From the NCBI GenBank assembly GCA_021648745.1, contig JAKISE010000006.1, forward strand, positions 1 to 64,000: a stretch of DNA of 64,000 bases, in the 5' to 3' direction. Origin of the DNA: Cyclobacteriaceae bacterium (GTDB taxonomy: Bacteria; Bacteroidota; Bacteroidia; Cytophagales; Cyclobacteriaceae). The notes below the pieces were generated by a model, which ran no database searches, had not been told where the DNA came from, and worked only from the letters and a program-made list of their open reading frames with translations. The position numbers and the translations under genes were made by a program. Below, in pieces: positions 9,619 through 18,500 of this stretch (position 1 is the stretch's first letter; each line of letters opens with the position of its first letter).

Positions 9619-10626
9619 TTGAAAGGTAAAATAATCACTTTATTAAAATATTCCATTGGCTTGCTCATAGCAGGAAGTCTTTTGTGGTATGTTTTTAAAG
9701 ACTGGGATTTAAACGATTTACTTATTCGTTTTACTCAAGTAGACTATTCTTGGGTGCTTTTATCAGTCTTTTTATCCATCATAAGTCATGTAATTCGTGC
9801 TTACCGATGGAATTTATTATTAAATCCTTTAGGGTATAAACACCTAACCGTGTTTAGAACTTTTTTAGCAGTTATGATTGGCTATTTCGTTAACCTTTTA
9901 GCCCCCAGAGCAGGGGAAATAACTAGGTGTGGTATCATGAAAAAGAACGATGGTGTCAACATGTCAGTATCGCTAGGAAGTGTAGTGGCTGAAAGAATTG
10001 TTGACTTACTTGGGTTAATTATTATCATTTTTATTGGATTAGCCTTACAGTTTGATAGACTAAGTGGGTTTATGATCGATTTTTTTACTGAAAAATCGGA
10101 AGCCATTCAAATTAGCTCAACGGTATTAAAAATATTGATTGTTCTTGGTGTGGTAGTTGTACTCACTCTTGTGGTTTTATGGTGGTTTAGGGCTCGAATA
10201 AAACGAATGCCAATCTACTTTAAACTGCGTTCTTTTGCGATTGAATTAGCCAATGGTTTTACTAGTGTATTAAAGCTGGAAAACAAATTAGGGTTTTGGT
10301 TTTCAACTGTACTAATCTGGGTGTTTTACTTTGTAATGGCATATGTAGTTGTTTTTGCTTTGCCTTCCACTTCTCACTTAGGTCTATTAGCAGGCTTATC
10401 TATTTTAATTATGGGAGGCCTTGGCATGTCGGCACCTGTACAAGGAGGGTTTGGTACGTATCATATTTTGGTTGGGTCGGTACTTGGTTTGTATGGCGTA
10501 GTTGAAAAAGATGGTTACTTTTTTGCAACCTTAATTCACTCCTCTCAAACCTTATCAATTCTCTTGTTTGGAGGAATTAGTTTTGCTATTAGTTTAAAGT
10601 TAAAAAAGAAGAAAATAGATGTCTAA
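9619..10626 (+). CDS. UPF0104 / lysylphosphatidylglycerol-synthase-TM family membrane protein
   Basis: The 335-residue protein has about eight predicted membrane segments and the conserved features of the flippase-like TM region shared by UPF0104 and the MprF membrane half: HVIRAYRWNLLLNPLG near residue 60, the RAGEITRCGIMKK loop near residue 95 and AERIVDLLGL. It lacks the cytoplasmic lysyl-transferase domain of MprF, so a lipid-transport or glycolipid role is more likely than aminoacylation (inference). The start codon is TTG, 2 bp after the panD stop; no better start is visible. Confidence 0.8.
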   Translation: MKGKIITLLKYSIGLLIAGSLLWYVFKDWDLNDLLIRFTQVDYSWVLLSVFLSIISHVIRAYRWNLLLNPLGYKHLTVFRTFLAVMIGYFVNLLAPRAGEITRCGIMKKNDGVNMSVSLGSVVAERIVDLLGLIIIIFIGLALQFDRLSGFMIDFFTEKSEAIQISSTVLKILIVLGVVVVLTLVVLWWFRARIKRMPIYFKLRSFAIELANGFTSVLKLENKLGFWFSTVLIWVFYFVMAYVVVFALPSTSHLGLLAGLSILIMGGLGMSAPVQGGFGTYHILVGSVLGLYGVVEKDGYFFATLIHSSQTLSILLFGGISFAISLKLKKKKIDV

Positions 10627-10641
10627 TCAAATTATTAAATT

Positions 10642-11334
10642 ATGTTAATTATAATATTTATAGTTTTTGCGATTGCCAGTTTTGCTGTAAGCAATACGTT
10701 AAAAAGAAAATTTAAGAAATACTCTCAAATACCGTTGGCATCTGGTATGTCTGGTAGAGACGTAGCTGAAAAAATGCTTAGAGATAATAGAATATATGAT
10801 GTGAGTGTTGTGCATATTGGAGGCAGTTTAACAGATCATTATAACCCAGCTAATAAAACAGTTAATTTAAGCGAAGCGGTTTACATGGGTAGGTCAGCAG
10901 CTTCGGCAGCTATTGCAGCCCATGAGTGTGGGCATGCGGTACAGGATGCTACTTCATATAGCATGCTAAACTTAAGAACAACCTTAGTGCCTCTGCAAAA
11001 TGTGAGTGGCAAAATCATGAATTTTATTTTCATTGCCATGTTATTTGGAGGCATGTTTTTAACAAGCGTATTTCCGCTGCAGCAGGTATTATTAGTGGTT
11101 ATTGGTGTAAATTTAGTTTTTACCCTTTTCGCTTTTGTAACTTTACCAGTAGAATTTGATGCAAGCAAAAGAGCATTAGAATGGATTGAGGCAAATAATG
11201 TAGTTACTTCACAAGAGTACGCCATGTCAAAAGATGCATTAAAATGGGCCGCAATGACCTATGTGGTAGCCGCACTCGGAGCATTAACTACCCTGTTATA
11301 CTATGTAATGATTTTTCTGGGAGGAAGGGATTAG
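10642..11334 (+). CDS. YugP-type membrane zinc metallopeptidase
   Basis: The 230-residue integral membrane protein belongs to the neutral zinc metallopeptidase family 2 (YugP-like). An N-terminal membrane helix is followed by the zinc-binding HECGHAVQ motif near residue 93, two central hydrophobic helices (about 125-165), the conserved LPVEFDASKRALEW segment with the likely third ligand, and a C-terminal helix. The active site is predicted close to the membrane. The substrate is unknown. It lies 15 bp after the UPF0104 gene and is probably in the same transcript. Confidence 0.88.
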   Translation: MLIIIFIVFAIASFAVSNTLKRKFKKYSQIPLASGMSGRDVAEKMLRDNRIYDVSVVHIGGSLTDHYNPANKTVNLSEAVYMGRSAASAAIAAHECGHAVQDATSYSMLNLRTTLVPLQNVSGKIMNFIFIAMLFGGMFLTSVFPLQQVLLVVIGVNLVFTLFAFVTLPVEFDASKRALEWIEANNVVTSQEYAMSKDALKWAAMTYVVAALGALTTLLYYVMIFLGGRD

Positions 11335-11371
11335 GCTAATTTTAATCTATCGTTAATTTAATTAGAGTATT

Positions 11372-12511
11372 ATGAATTTTGATTTTACCGAAGAGCAGTT
11401 GGCTGTTAGAGATGCCGCAAGAGATTTTGCTCAAAACGAACTTTTACCTGGTGTAATTGAAAGAGATGAAAATGCTCAGTTTCCAACAGAGCAAGTAAAA
11501 AAAATGGGAGAGCTTGGCTTTTTAGGAATGATGGTTGACCCTAAGTATGGTGGTGGTGGAATGGATACTATTTCCTACGTTCTAGCAATGGAGGAAATAT
11601 CTAAAGTAGATGCTTCGACATCCGTAGTTATGTCGGTTAATAACTCTTTGGTGTGCTGGGGCTTAGAAAAATATGCCTCTGAAGCTCAAAAACAAAAGTA
11701 CCTAATACCTCTTGCTACCGGGCAAAAGATAGGAGCCTTTTGCTTGAGCGAGCCAGAAGCCGGCTCAGATGCAACTTCTCAAAAAACCACAGCAGAAGAT
11801 AAAGGAGATTACTATTTACTTAACGGCACAAAAAACTGGATAACCAATGGTAGTTCAGCCGGGTATTATATTGTTATTGCGCAAACTCATAAAGAAAAAG
11901 GCCATAAAGGTATAAACGCCTTAATTGTAGAAAAAGGAATGGAAGGGTTTATCGTTGGCAAAAAAGAGCGAAAAATGGGTATTAGAGCTTCCGACACTCA
12001 CTCTTTAATGTTTACGAATGTAAAAATTCCTAAAGAAAATAGAATTGGAGAAGATGGGTTTGGGTTTAAATTTGCAATGAAAGTTTTAAGTGGAGGTCGC
12101 ATTGGAATTGCTTCTCAGGCACTAGGAATTGCATCGGGTTCTTTAGAGCTTTCTTTGCAATACTCTAAAGAACGAAAAGCATTTGGGGTGGAAATATCAA
12201 AGCACCAAGCTATTCAGTTCAAACTTTCAGAAATGGCCACCAACATTGATGCCGCAAGGTTATTATGCTTAAGGGCCGCCTACCTAAAAGACCAACATAA
12301 GGATTTTACAAAAGAAAGTGCAATGGCTAAATTATTTGCTTCTAAAACTGCTATGGATGCCTCTATTGAAGCCGTACAAATTCATGGTGGCTATGGGTAT
12401 GTAAGAGAATATCATGTTGAACGGTTTATGCGTGATGCAAAAATTACTCAGATTTACGAAGGAACATCTGAAATCCAAAATATTGTTATTGCAAGAGAGC
12501 TCTTGAAATAA
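11372..12511 (+). CDS. acyl-CoA dehydrogenase (short-chain type)
   Basis: This 379-residue FAD enzyme should carry out the alpha-beta dehydrogenation of an acyl-CoA in beta-oxidation or branched-chain amino-acid breakdown. The three-part fold is clear: helical N-terminal domain, a beta domain with GAFCLSEPEAGSDA and WITNGSSAGYYIVIAQT, and a C-terminal helical domain with the QIHGGYGYVREYHVERFMRD segment and the likely catalytic glutamate in QIYEGTSEIQ. It resembles butyryl-CoA dehydrogenase-type proteins, but chain length cannot be decided from sequence. It may be a separate unit from the gene 37 bp upstream. Confidence 0.93.
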   Translation: MNFDFTEEQLAVRDAARDFAQNELLPGVIERDENAQFPTEQVKKMGELGFLGMMVDPKYGGGGMDTISYVLAMEEISKVDASTSVVMSVNNSLVCWGLEKYASEAQKQKYLIPLATGQKIGAFCLSEPEAGSDATSQKTTAEDKGDYYLLNGTKNWITNGSSAGYYIVIAQTHKEKGHKGINALIVEKGMEGFIVGKKERKMGIRASDTHSLMFTNVKIPKENRIGEDGFGFKFAMKVLSGGRIGIASQALGIASGSLELSLQYSKERKAFGVEISKHQAIQFKLSEMATNIDAARLLCLRAAYLKDQHKDFTKESAMAKLFASKTAMDASIEAVQIHGGYGYVREYHVERFMRDAKITQIYEGTSEIQNIVIARELLK

Positions 12512-12546
12512 AAAAAGAACCATTTCTTTTAATAGTACAAAAAATC

Positions 12547-12587
12547 ATCTAAAATATTTCGATATTAAGAAAAATATTTTAGATTTG
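12547..12587 (+). promoter_or_regulatory. 13-bp inverted repeat overlapping a -7 box upstream of the AraC-type gene
   Basis: Two perfect 13-bp arms, ATCTAAAATATTT at 12547-12559 and its complement at 12572-12584, are separated by 12 nt. The right arm overlaps TAGATTTG (12580-12587), a match to the TAnnTTTG promoter box 51 nt before the regulator start. An AT-only stem is a poor terminator, so an operator, perhaps autoregulatory, is the better reading. Confidence 0.5.
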
Positions 12588-12638
12588 TTCAAGATTTAAT
12601 TGCACAATTATTTCTTGAGGTGAAAAAAGTAATTTAAT

Positions 12639-13568
12639 ATGGAAGATTATAATAAAATAATTGAGTCGTTAGGAGTAAGATATATTAAGGCAAAAAGCAT
12701 TAATGTCAAACAATCGGTTACGGTTGCCAATTTTTACGATGTAGAAAATACAGCCATTTTTGTAAAATCAGGCAAAATGAGTTTCGAAAACTCCACAGGC
12801 ATAGTGGAAGTTGAAGAGGGTGAAGTTGTCTTTATTCCTGGTGGGAAGAGAACAAAAATAACTTATGGCCATGATGCCAAGGTAGAACTAACAGCTGAAG
12901 AGTTCGTATCTAAAAAAGAACTCTACCTACAATCTCATTCCCAAGGAGTAGCTCCTGATTCAAGTGTTTCAGATTCTATGATCATTGTAACATTTGAAGC
13001 AAAAGTGTTTAATTCAGTTAACTTTTTTGCCTCTTTAGATATTGAACCTTTCATTATTAAAAATGACGATATTAATTTTACAATTAAGCAGTTGTTTTTA
13101 GAGACTATTTCAGATGAGCCAGGTAGCAATAGAGTTGTAAAATTAAAAACAGAGCAATTAGTTGTTGAAATTATCCGCTACGTAATTAAAAACAGACTTT
13201 TTGTAGAGCAACTAGCCACAAATAGTACCTATTTTAAAGACCCTCGCCTAATCGATATTTTTAACTTTATTAAGGAGAATATCAATGGAGATTTGTCTAA
13301 TAAAGTGTTGGCAGAAGTTGCCAATGTTTCTGAAGACTATGTAGGTCAGTATTTTAAAATGCTAACGGGCATTAACCCTCAAGATTATATTGAGTACCAA
13401 CGAATGGAAGAGGCTGTTAATTTGTTGAGAACAACCAAAAACAGTATTCGTGCCATTGGTAAGCAAGTTGGGTATAAGGATACTGCTTATTTCTGCCGTA
13501 GATTTAAAATGATGTTTGGAATACCTGCAGGAAAAATGAGAAGGCGAGAGTCTTTAATGAACATTTAA
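12639..13568 (+). CDS. AraC-family transcriptional regulator with cupin-like N-terminal domain
   Basis: In this 309-residue protein, residues about 20-90 form a short cupin-like beta domain (AIFVKSGKMSFENSTG; EGEVVFIPGGKRTKI), often a ligand sensor in AraC proteins. The C-terminal 100 residues form two helix-turn-helix units: NKVLAEVANVSEDYVGQYFKMLTG, then the signature with IRAIGKQVGYKDTAYFCRRFK and FGIPAGKMR. The target genes are not evident. A perfect inverted repeat upstream suggests control of its own promoter. Its 3' end overlaps the convergent GGGP synthase gene by 15 bp. Confidence 0.9.
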   Translation: MEDYNKIIESLGVRYIKAKSINVKQSVTVANFYDVENTAIFVKSGKMSFENSTGIVEVEEGEVVFIPGGKRTKITYGHDAKVELTAEEFVSKKELYLQSHSQGVAPDSSVSDSMIIVTFEAKVFNSVNFFASLDIEPFIIKNDDINFTIKQLFLETISDEPGSNRVVKLKTEQLVVEIIRYVIKNRLFVEQLATNSTYFKDPRLIDIFNFIKENINGDLSNKVLAEVANVSEDYVGQYFKMLTGINPQDYIEYQRMEEAVNLLRTTKNSIRAIGKQVGYKDTAYFCRRFKMMFGIPAGKMRRRESLMNI

Positions 13569-14297
13569 GGTTCTATTAATATCTGATACTGCACTTGCTA
13601 TTTCGAATAAAATAGAAGAATTGCTTTCAGCAGCATTACCAATAACAATGCAATCGGCCCCAGCAATGAGGGCCTTTTTTGCGTCTTCATAGGACCTAAT
13701 TCCGCCACCAATAATTAGAGGTACCGAAATAGCACTAGCAACATTTGAAATTATTTCCTCAGAAATCGGTAATTTAGCACCACTACCAGCATCCATATAA
13801 ATTAATGCGTTCCCCAACATTTCTCCTGCAATAGCAGTTGCTGTTGCCAAGTCGGGCTTATTGGCCGGCAAAGGGGTAGTATTGCTTATATAAGATGTGC
13901 TAGAAGGGTCTCCAACCAGCATATACCCTGTAGCAATAGCCTCCATTTTTAAATTTCTAATTAACGGAGCCCCAGCCACATGTTGGCCAATTAAGTACTC
14001 GGGATTTCTTCCTGATATAAGACTTAAAAAGAGGATGGCGTCCGCTTTACAAATTTGATTTACATTTCCCGGAAACAGGATAATAGGTTTTTCTGCTACA
14101 ACTTTAATACTGGCGATTAGCTTTTCGGTACTGCCATCGGTAACTAAACTACCTCCAATTAAAATAGAGCTAATTTCACCAATTGTATTTATGCACTCGA
14201 TTAAAGGTTTTACCTGTGTAGAATCAGTTTTATCAGGATCTATTAAAACAGCAAAAGATTTATTTCTTTGTAAGAAGGCCTCCTTAAATACGCTCAT
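13554..14297 (-). CDS. geranylgeranylglyceryl phosphate synthase family protein (PcrB/GGGPS)
   Basis: The 247-residue TIM-barrel protein matches the GGGPS/PcrB family that joins a polyprenyl diphosphate to glycerol 1-phosphate. Visible signatures are FAVLIDPDKTD near residue 15, ILIGGSLVTDG, ILFPGNVNQI, the YMDAGSGA loop near residue 165, PLIIGGGIRS and ADCIVIGNAAE, which form the phosphate-binding loops. Homologues are known in Bacteroidetes, though the ether lipid they would produce is poorly defined. It overlaps the following gene by 14 bp in an operon with two small membrane proteins. Confidence 0.88.
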   Translation of the reverse strand: MSVFKEAFLQRNKSFAVLIDPDKTDSTQVKPLIECINTIGEISSILIGGSLVTDGSTEKLIASIKVVAEKPIILFPGNVNQICKADAILFLSLISGRNPEYLIGQHVAGAPLIRNLKMEAIATGYMLVGDPSSTSYISNTTPLPANKPDLATATAIAGEMLGNALIYMDAGSGAKLPISEEIISNVASAISVPLIIGGGIRSYEDAKKALIAGADCIVIGNAAESNSSILFEIASAVSDINRTLNVH

Positions 14298-14664
14298 TCC
14301 TTGTTTTTTTATTTACTAAGTAATCTACAAATCTCTTCTGACCTTCATCAAACATCCAACTTGCGCCTTTCTGTAGTAGCATTGAAAAAATAGGATGTAC
14401 AAGTTTGTTTGTACCCGATTTACTGGATTCTATTGAACCTTTTGTCTGCTGTCCCCTGAATTTTGATTCCAAGAATCTGTCAAAAATGGTATAGAGTAAT
14501 AGTGCACCTGCCCCAATGGCTATAAGGCCCTTGCTAGCATCTATAGATTTATTGGCACTTTCTGCTACATGTTTTTGCAGGGATTTCTTTTTCTCTTCAA
14601 GAATAGTGAGTAGTTCCTTCCTGCGTTCTGCTTTAATTTGCTCAAGGTCAATCCTCATCATCAA
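14284..14664 (-). CDS. small membrane-associated protein, unknown function
   Basis: The 126-residue protein has a charged, coiled-coil-like N terminus (EQIKAERRKELLTILEEKKKSLQKHV), one membrane segment near residues 48-64 (GLIAIGAGALLLYTIF) and a basic C terminus ending in a helix with MFDEGQKRFVDYLVNKK. I recognise no family. It overlaps the DUF1469-type gene upstream by 17 bp and the GGGPS gene downstream by 14 bp. The arrangement recalls the proteobacterial yqjDEK cluster, but no orthology is claimed. Confidence 0.65.
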   Translation of the reverse strand: MMMRIDLEQIKAERRKELLTILEEKKKSLQKHVAESANKSIDASKGLIAIGAGALLLYTIFDRFLESKFRGQQTKGSIESSKSGTNKLVHPIFSMLLQKGASWMFDEGQKRFVDYLVNKKTRNERI

Positions 14665-15031
14665 CCTCCTCTTCCTCGGTGCTTAAGTTGTTCAATGATG
14701 CTTCTATATATAACTCAAGTTTTTTTCCAATTTTAAACACTTTAAAAGCAATAAGTAGCAGCATATAGAAGGCTGTAATAATTGCAAATCCCCAAAAGCG
14801 GCTGTCCAATAATTCATTAAGCAAGGTCGCAAGTGTAATACTTAAAAAAAGTACAATTAAGAAAACCATGATTCCTAAAAATATGGCACTAATAATTTTG
14901 GTCGCGGCTTTAGCTGCTTCCTCCTTAAGTTCAATTTTTAGCAGTTCTACTTTCGCTTCAACAATGGCAATTAAATCATCGAATATAGAATCTATCTTTA
15001 GGAAGTTTAACAATTTTTTATAGTCTGCCAT
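14648..15031 (-). CDS. DUF1469 / YqjE-type 'phage holin family' membrane protein
   Basis: The 127-residue protein has an amphipathic N-terminal helix (FDDLIAIVEAKVELLKIELKEEAAKAATK), two membrane helices at about 45-70 and 80-97 separated by a short loop, and an acidic tail (STEEEEVDDED). This is the layout of the family labelled Holin_3/DUF1469, which includes E. coli YqjE. Despite the label, nothing around it is phage-derived. It starts 15 bp downstream of the SPOR-like lipoprotein gene, so the secA transcript may continue through it. Confidence 0.8.
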   Translation of the reverse strand: MADYKKLLNFLKIDSIFDDLIAIVEAKVELLKIELKEEAAKAATKIISAIFLGIMVFLIVLFLSITLATLLNELLDSRFWGFAIITAFYMLLLIAFKVFKIGKKLELYIEASLNNLSTEEEEVDDED

Positions 15032-15046
15032 ACACTAAAATAGCCC

Positions 15047-15559
15047 TTATTTATTGGATACTGGAATTCTCGTAGGTACAAGTATCGCTTTCCCAAATTT
15101 AGATTGTACAGATTTGTAAACGGGATAAGCTTCCAATGGGGTGTAGAAGTGATCCATTCTAACTTTATAATTAGGTTGGTCGAATATTAATTTTGGTTTA
15201 CTATCAGGGAAATGACGAAATGCTTTGAGCTGCACTTCTTTTGCTTTTGACCTATCACTACCTGAGTAAAGTTGAATTGTAAGCCCTTCTACATAGCGAG
15301 TTTTATTTGTATTATAGGCATTTACAATTTGAAGAGCAGTATCTAATCGGGCCGTAATTATAAGTGTTGTATCTATATTAGTTGGCTCTGCCAATACCTC
15401 CTGTTCGTTTATAGAATCTATAGGATCAGCAGGTAAATAGGACGTTAAATCTTCTGAATACCCAGACGAAGATCTTGCCTTGCTAGATTTTAAGGAGGTT
15501 ACACACGCTACACTTGAAGTAAATATAAGAAAGATGAATATATAGTTTATCCTATTCAT
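15047..15559 (-). CDS. SPOR-like domain lipoprotein
   Basis: The 170-residue protein begins with a lipoprotein signal (IFIFLIFTSSVAC, cysteine at residue 19) and ends with an approximately 80-residue SPOR-like domain (VEGLTIQLYSGSDRSKAKEVQ; YKVRMDHFYTPLEAYPVYKSV; AILVPTRIPV). SPOR domains usually bind denuded peptidoglycan glycan strands at division sites; that role is inferred. The start codon shares one base with the secA stop (TAATG), so translation is coupled to secA. Confidence 0.78.
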   Translation of the reverse strand: MNRINYIFIFLIFTSSVACVTSLKSSKARSSSGYSEDLTSYLPADPIDSINEQEVLAEPTNIDTTLIITARLDTALQIVNAYNTNKTRYVEGLTIQLYSGSDRSKAKEVQLKAFRHFPDSKPKLIFDQPNYKVRMDHFYTPLEAYPVYKSVQSKFGKAILVPTRIPVSNK

Positions 15560-18500
15560 TAGCTTTCAATAATAACACAATTACCTTGCCTCACATCCTC
15601 TTCCACCACTTTAAATTTTACATCTTTTTTAACATTACCGTTAGCATATTGCACAGTAACCCTTGCGTTTCTACTTGCAATTTTTTGTGTTTTTGCGGGT
15701 TCAACTTTTTGGGGCTGCCTGCTTGGGTCATGCGCTTTTCGCCCATCACTTAAGGCCGACCTGCTTTCGTCCTTTTGCTCATTGAGCTTTTGTCTTCTTT
15801 GAGATCTTGCTTCTTGCACTTCATCTGCTTCTTGAACCGGTATTTCCGCCTTCATCAAAAATGAAATAGTATCTTCGTTAAGCTTGGCAATAAATAGTTT
15901 AAAGAGATTAAACCCTTCAAATTTATAAATCAAAAGAGGATCTTTTTGCTCATAAACTGCATTTTGAACCGATTGCTTTAAGTCATCCATTTCTCTTAAA
16001 TGCTCTTTCCATAAATTATCAATTATGGCCAAAACAATCATTTTTTCCATAGAGTTGATTAACTCTACACCTTCAGTTTCTACTGATTTGGCTAAATCAG
16101 CACTAACGCCAATTTGTTTTTTGCCATCGGTAAAAGGCACCAAAATGTTTTTTACAGTGGCCCCGCGTGTTTTCTGAATGTCTTTTAATATTGGTAAAGA
16201 CTTTTCAGTAATGGTATTGTTCTTACGCTTATAATGTTCCAGCGCTAAGTCGTATGTTTTTTCGGTAAGCTCCTGCTCTCCTATTTCTGCAAATTCTTCT
16301 TTAGAAATAGGTAAATCAATTTGCAGCGAACTTAATAAGGTAAGTTTAAAGCCATCATAATCATTGGTGCCCTTATGGTTTAATACTATGTCATCACAAG
16401 TATCGTAAAGCATATTAAGAATATCGAGCTCAAGCCTTTCTCCATTCAAGGCATTTTTTCTACGCTTATATATTACTTCGCGTTGAGAGTTCATTACATC
16501 ATCATACTCCAACAAACGTTTACGAATACCAAAGTTATTTTCTTCTACTTTTTTCTGAGCTCGTTCAATGGAGTTTGTAATCATTGAATGTTGAATTACT
16601 TCTCCTTCCTGAAGCCCTATTTTGTCCATTAGCTTGGCAATTCTCTCTGGCATAAATAGCCTCATCAGGTTATCTTCAAGAGAAACAAAGAACTGAGATG
16701 AACCAACATCTCCTTGTCGTCCTGCTCTACCTCTTAACTGCCTATCAACTCGCCTAGATTCGTGCCTTTCTGTACCAATAATAGCTAGCCCACCTGCTTC
16801 TTTCGATTCAACAGCTAGTTTAATATCGGTACCCCTACCTGCCATGTTGGTGGCAATAGTAACGGTGCCAGGTTTACCTGCATTTGCAATAATATCTGCT
16901 TCTTTTTGGTGTTGCTTAGCATTAAGTACTTGATGACTAATCTTTTTAAGTTGAAGCATTCTACTTAATAATTCAGATATTTCAACCGAAGTGGTACCCA
17001 CCAACACAGGCCTTTTATTACCGGTTAATACTATAATTTCTTCTACAACCGCATTAAATTTTTCTCGAACCGTTTTATACACTTTGTCTTCAGCATCGTC
17101 TCTTATAATATCTCTATTGGTAGGAATTACAACAACATCAAGTTTATAAATTTCCCATAATTCACCCGCTTCCGTTTCTGCTGTACCTGTCATACCCGAA
17201 AGCTTATGGTACATTCTAAAGTAATTTTGGAGCGTAATGGTTGCGTAGGTTTGAGTAGCATCCTCTACTTTCACATTTTCCTTTGCTTCAATCGCTTGAT
17301 GCAACCCATCAGAATATCTACGGCCATCCATAACACGGCCAGTTTGCTCATCTACAATTTTAATTTTTCCATCATCAAGTATATACTCGGTGTCTTTCTC
17401 AAAGAGTGTAAAAGCTTTAAGAAGCTGGTTTACAGAATGAATTCGTTGTGCCTTGATGGAATAATCTTGAATGATTTCATCCTTTTTCTTTACCTTTTCA
17501 TCAGCCGAAAACGATTCGTCTTTTTCTAATTTTGAAACTTCATCTCCAATGTCTGGTAAGATAAAAAAGTTGGGGTCTTCTCCTTCTCCTGTAATTAAAT
17601 CAATTCCTTTTTCTGTTAAATCAATACTATTGTGCTTTTCATCAATGGTAAAGTAAAGAGGCTCATCTGCTTCAGGCATCATTTTAGAATTATCCTGCAT
17701 GTAGAAGTTCTCTGTTTTCTGCAGAACTTGTTTTACCCCTGATTCGCTTAAAAACTTAATAAGCGGTTTGTCCTTTGGCAGCCCTCGGTATGCCCTGAAT
17801 AAAGCTACACCACCTTCTTTTTCTTGTGTATCTGCTAATTGCTTTTTGGCATCTAATAAATACTGATGCACAATCTTTTTCTGAGCGTCAACCAGCTTTT
17901 GAATCCTTGGCTTTAGGTCATAAAATTCGTGCTCGTCACCCTTAGGGATGGGGCCAGATATAATTAATGGCGTTCTAGCCTCATCAACTAGTACCGAATC
18001 CACCTCATCGACCATGGCAAAATGATGCTTGCGTTGAACTAAGTCATCTTGTTCTTTGGCCATATTATCACGTAGATAATCAAACCCAAACTCATTATTA
18101 GTTCCGTAAACCACACCGGCTTTATAAGCTTTAACTCGCTCAGGAGAGTGGGGTTCATATTTATCGATACAATCAACGCTAATGCCGTGAAATTCTAACA
18201 AAGGGCCCATCCACTCCGAATCTCGTGTAGCAAGGTAGTTGTTAACTGTAACTAAATGCACCCCTCTACCCGCCAAGGCATTTAAAAAAGAAGGAAGGGT
18301 TGAAACCAATGTTTTACCTTCACCCGTAGCCATTTCAGCAATTTTCCCTTGGTGTAACACAACCCCACCAATTAACTGAACATCGTAGTGCACCATATTC
18401 CACACCATTTCAACTCCAGCTGCCTGCCACCTATTTTTCCAAATAGCTTTGTCGTTATTTATTTCAACATGTTCGTTATTGGCCGCATATTGTTTATCGT

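Noticed and set aside
9619..10626. MprF lysyl-phosphatidylglycerol synthase
   Set aside because: Only the membrane part resembles the family; the cytoplasmic aminoacyl-transferase domain is absent.
14648..15031. 'Phage holin family' label as evidence of a prophage
   Set aside because: The protein is a DUF1469/YqjE-type membrane protein in a housekeeping operon; no other phage gene is near.
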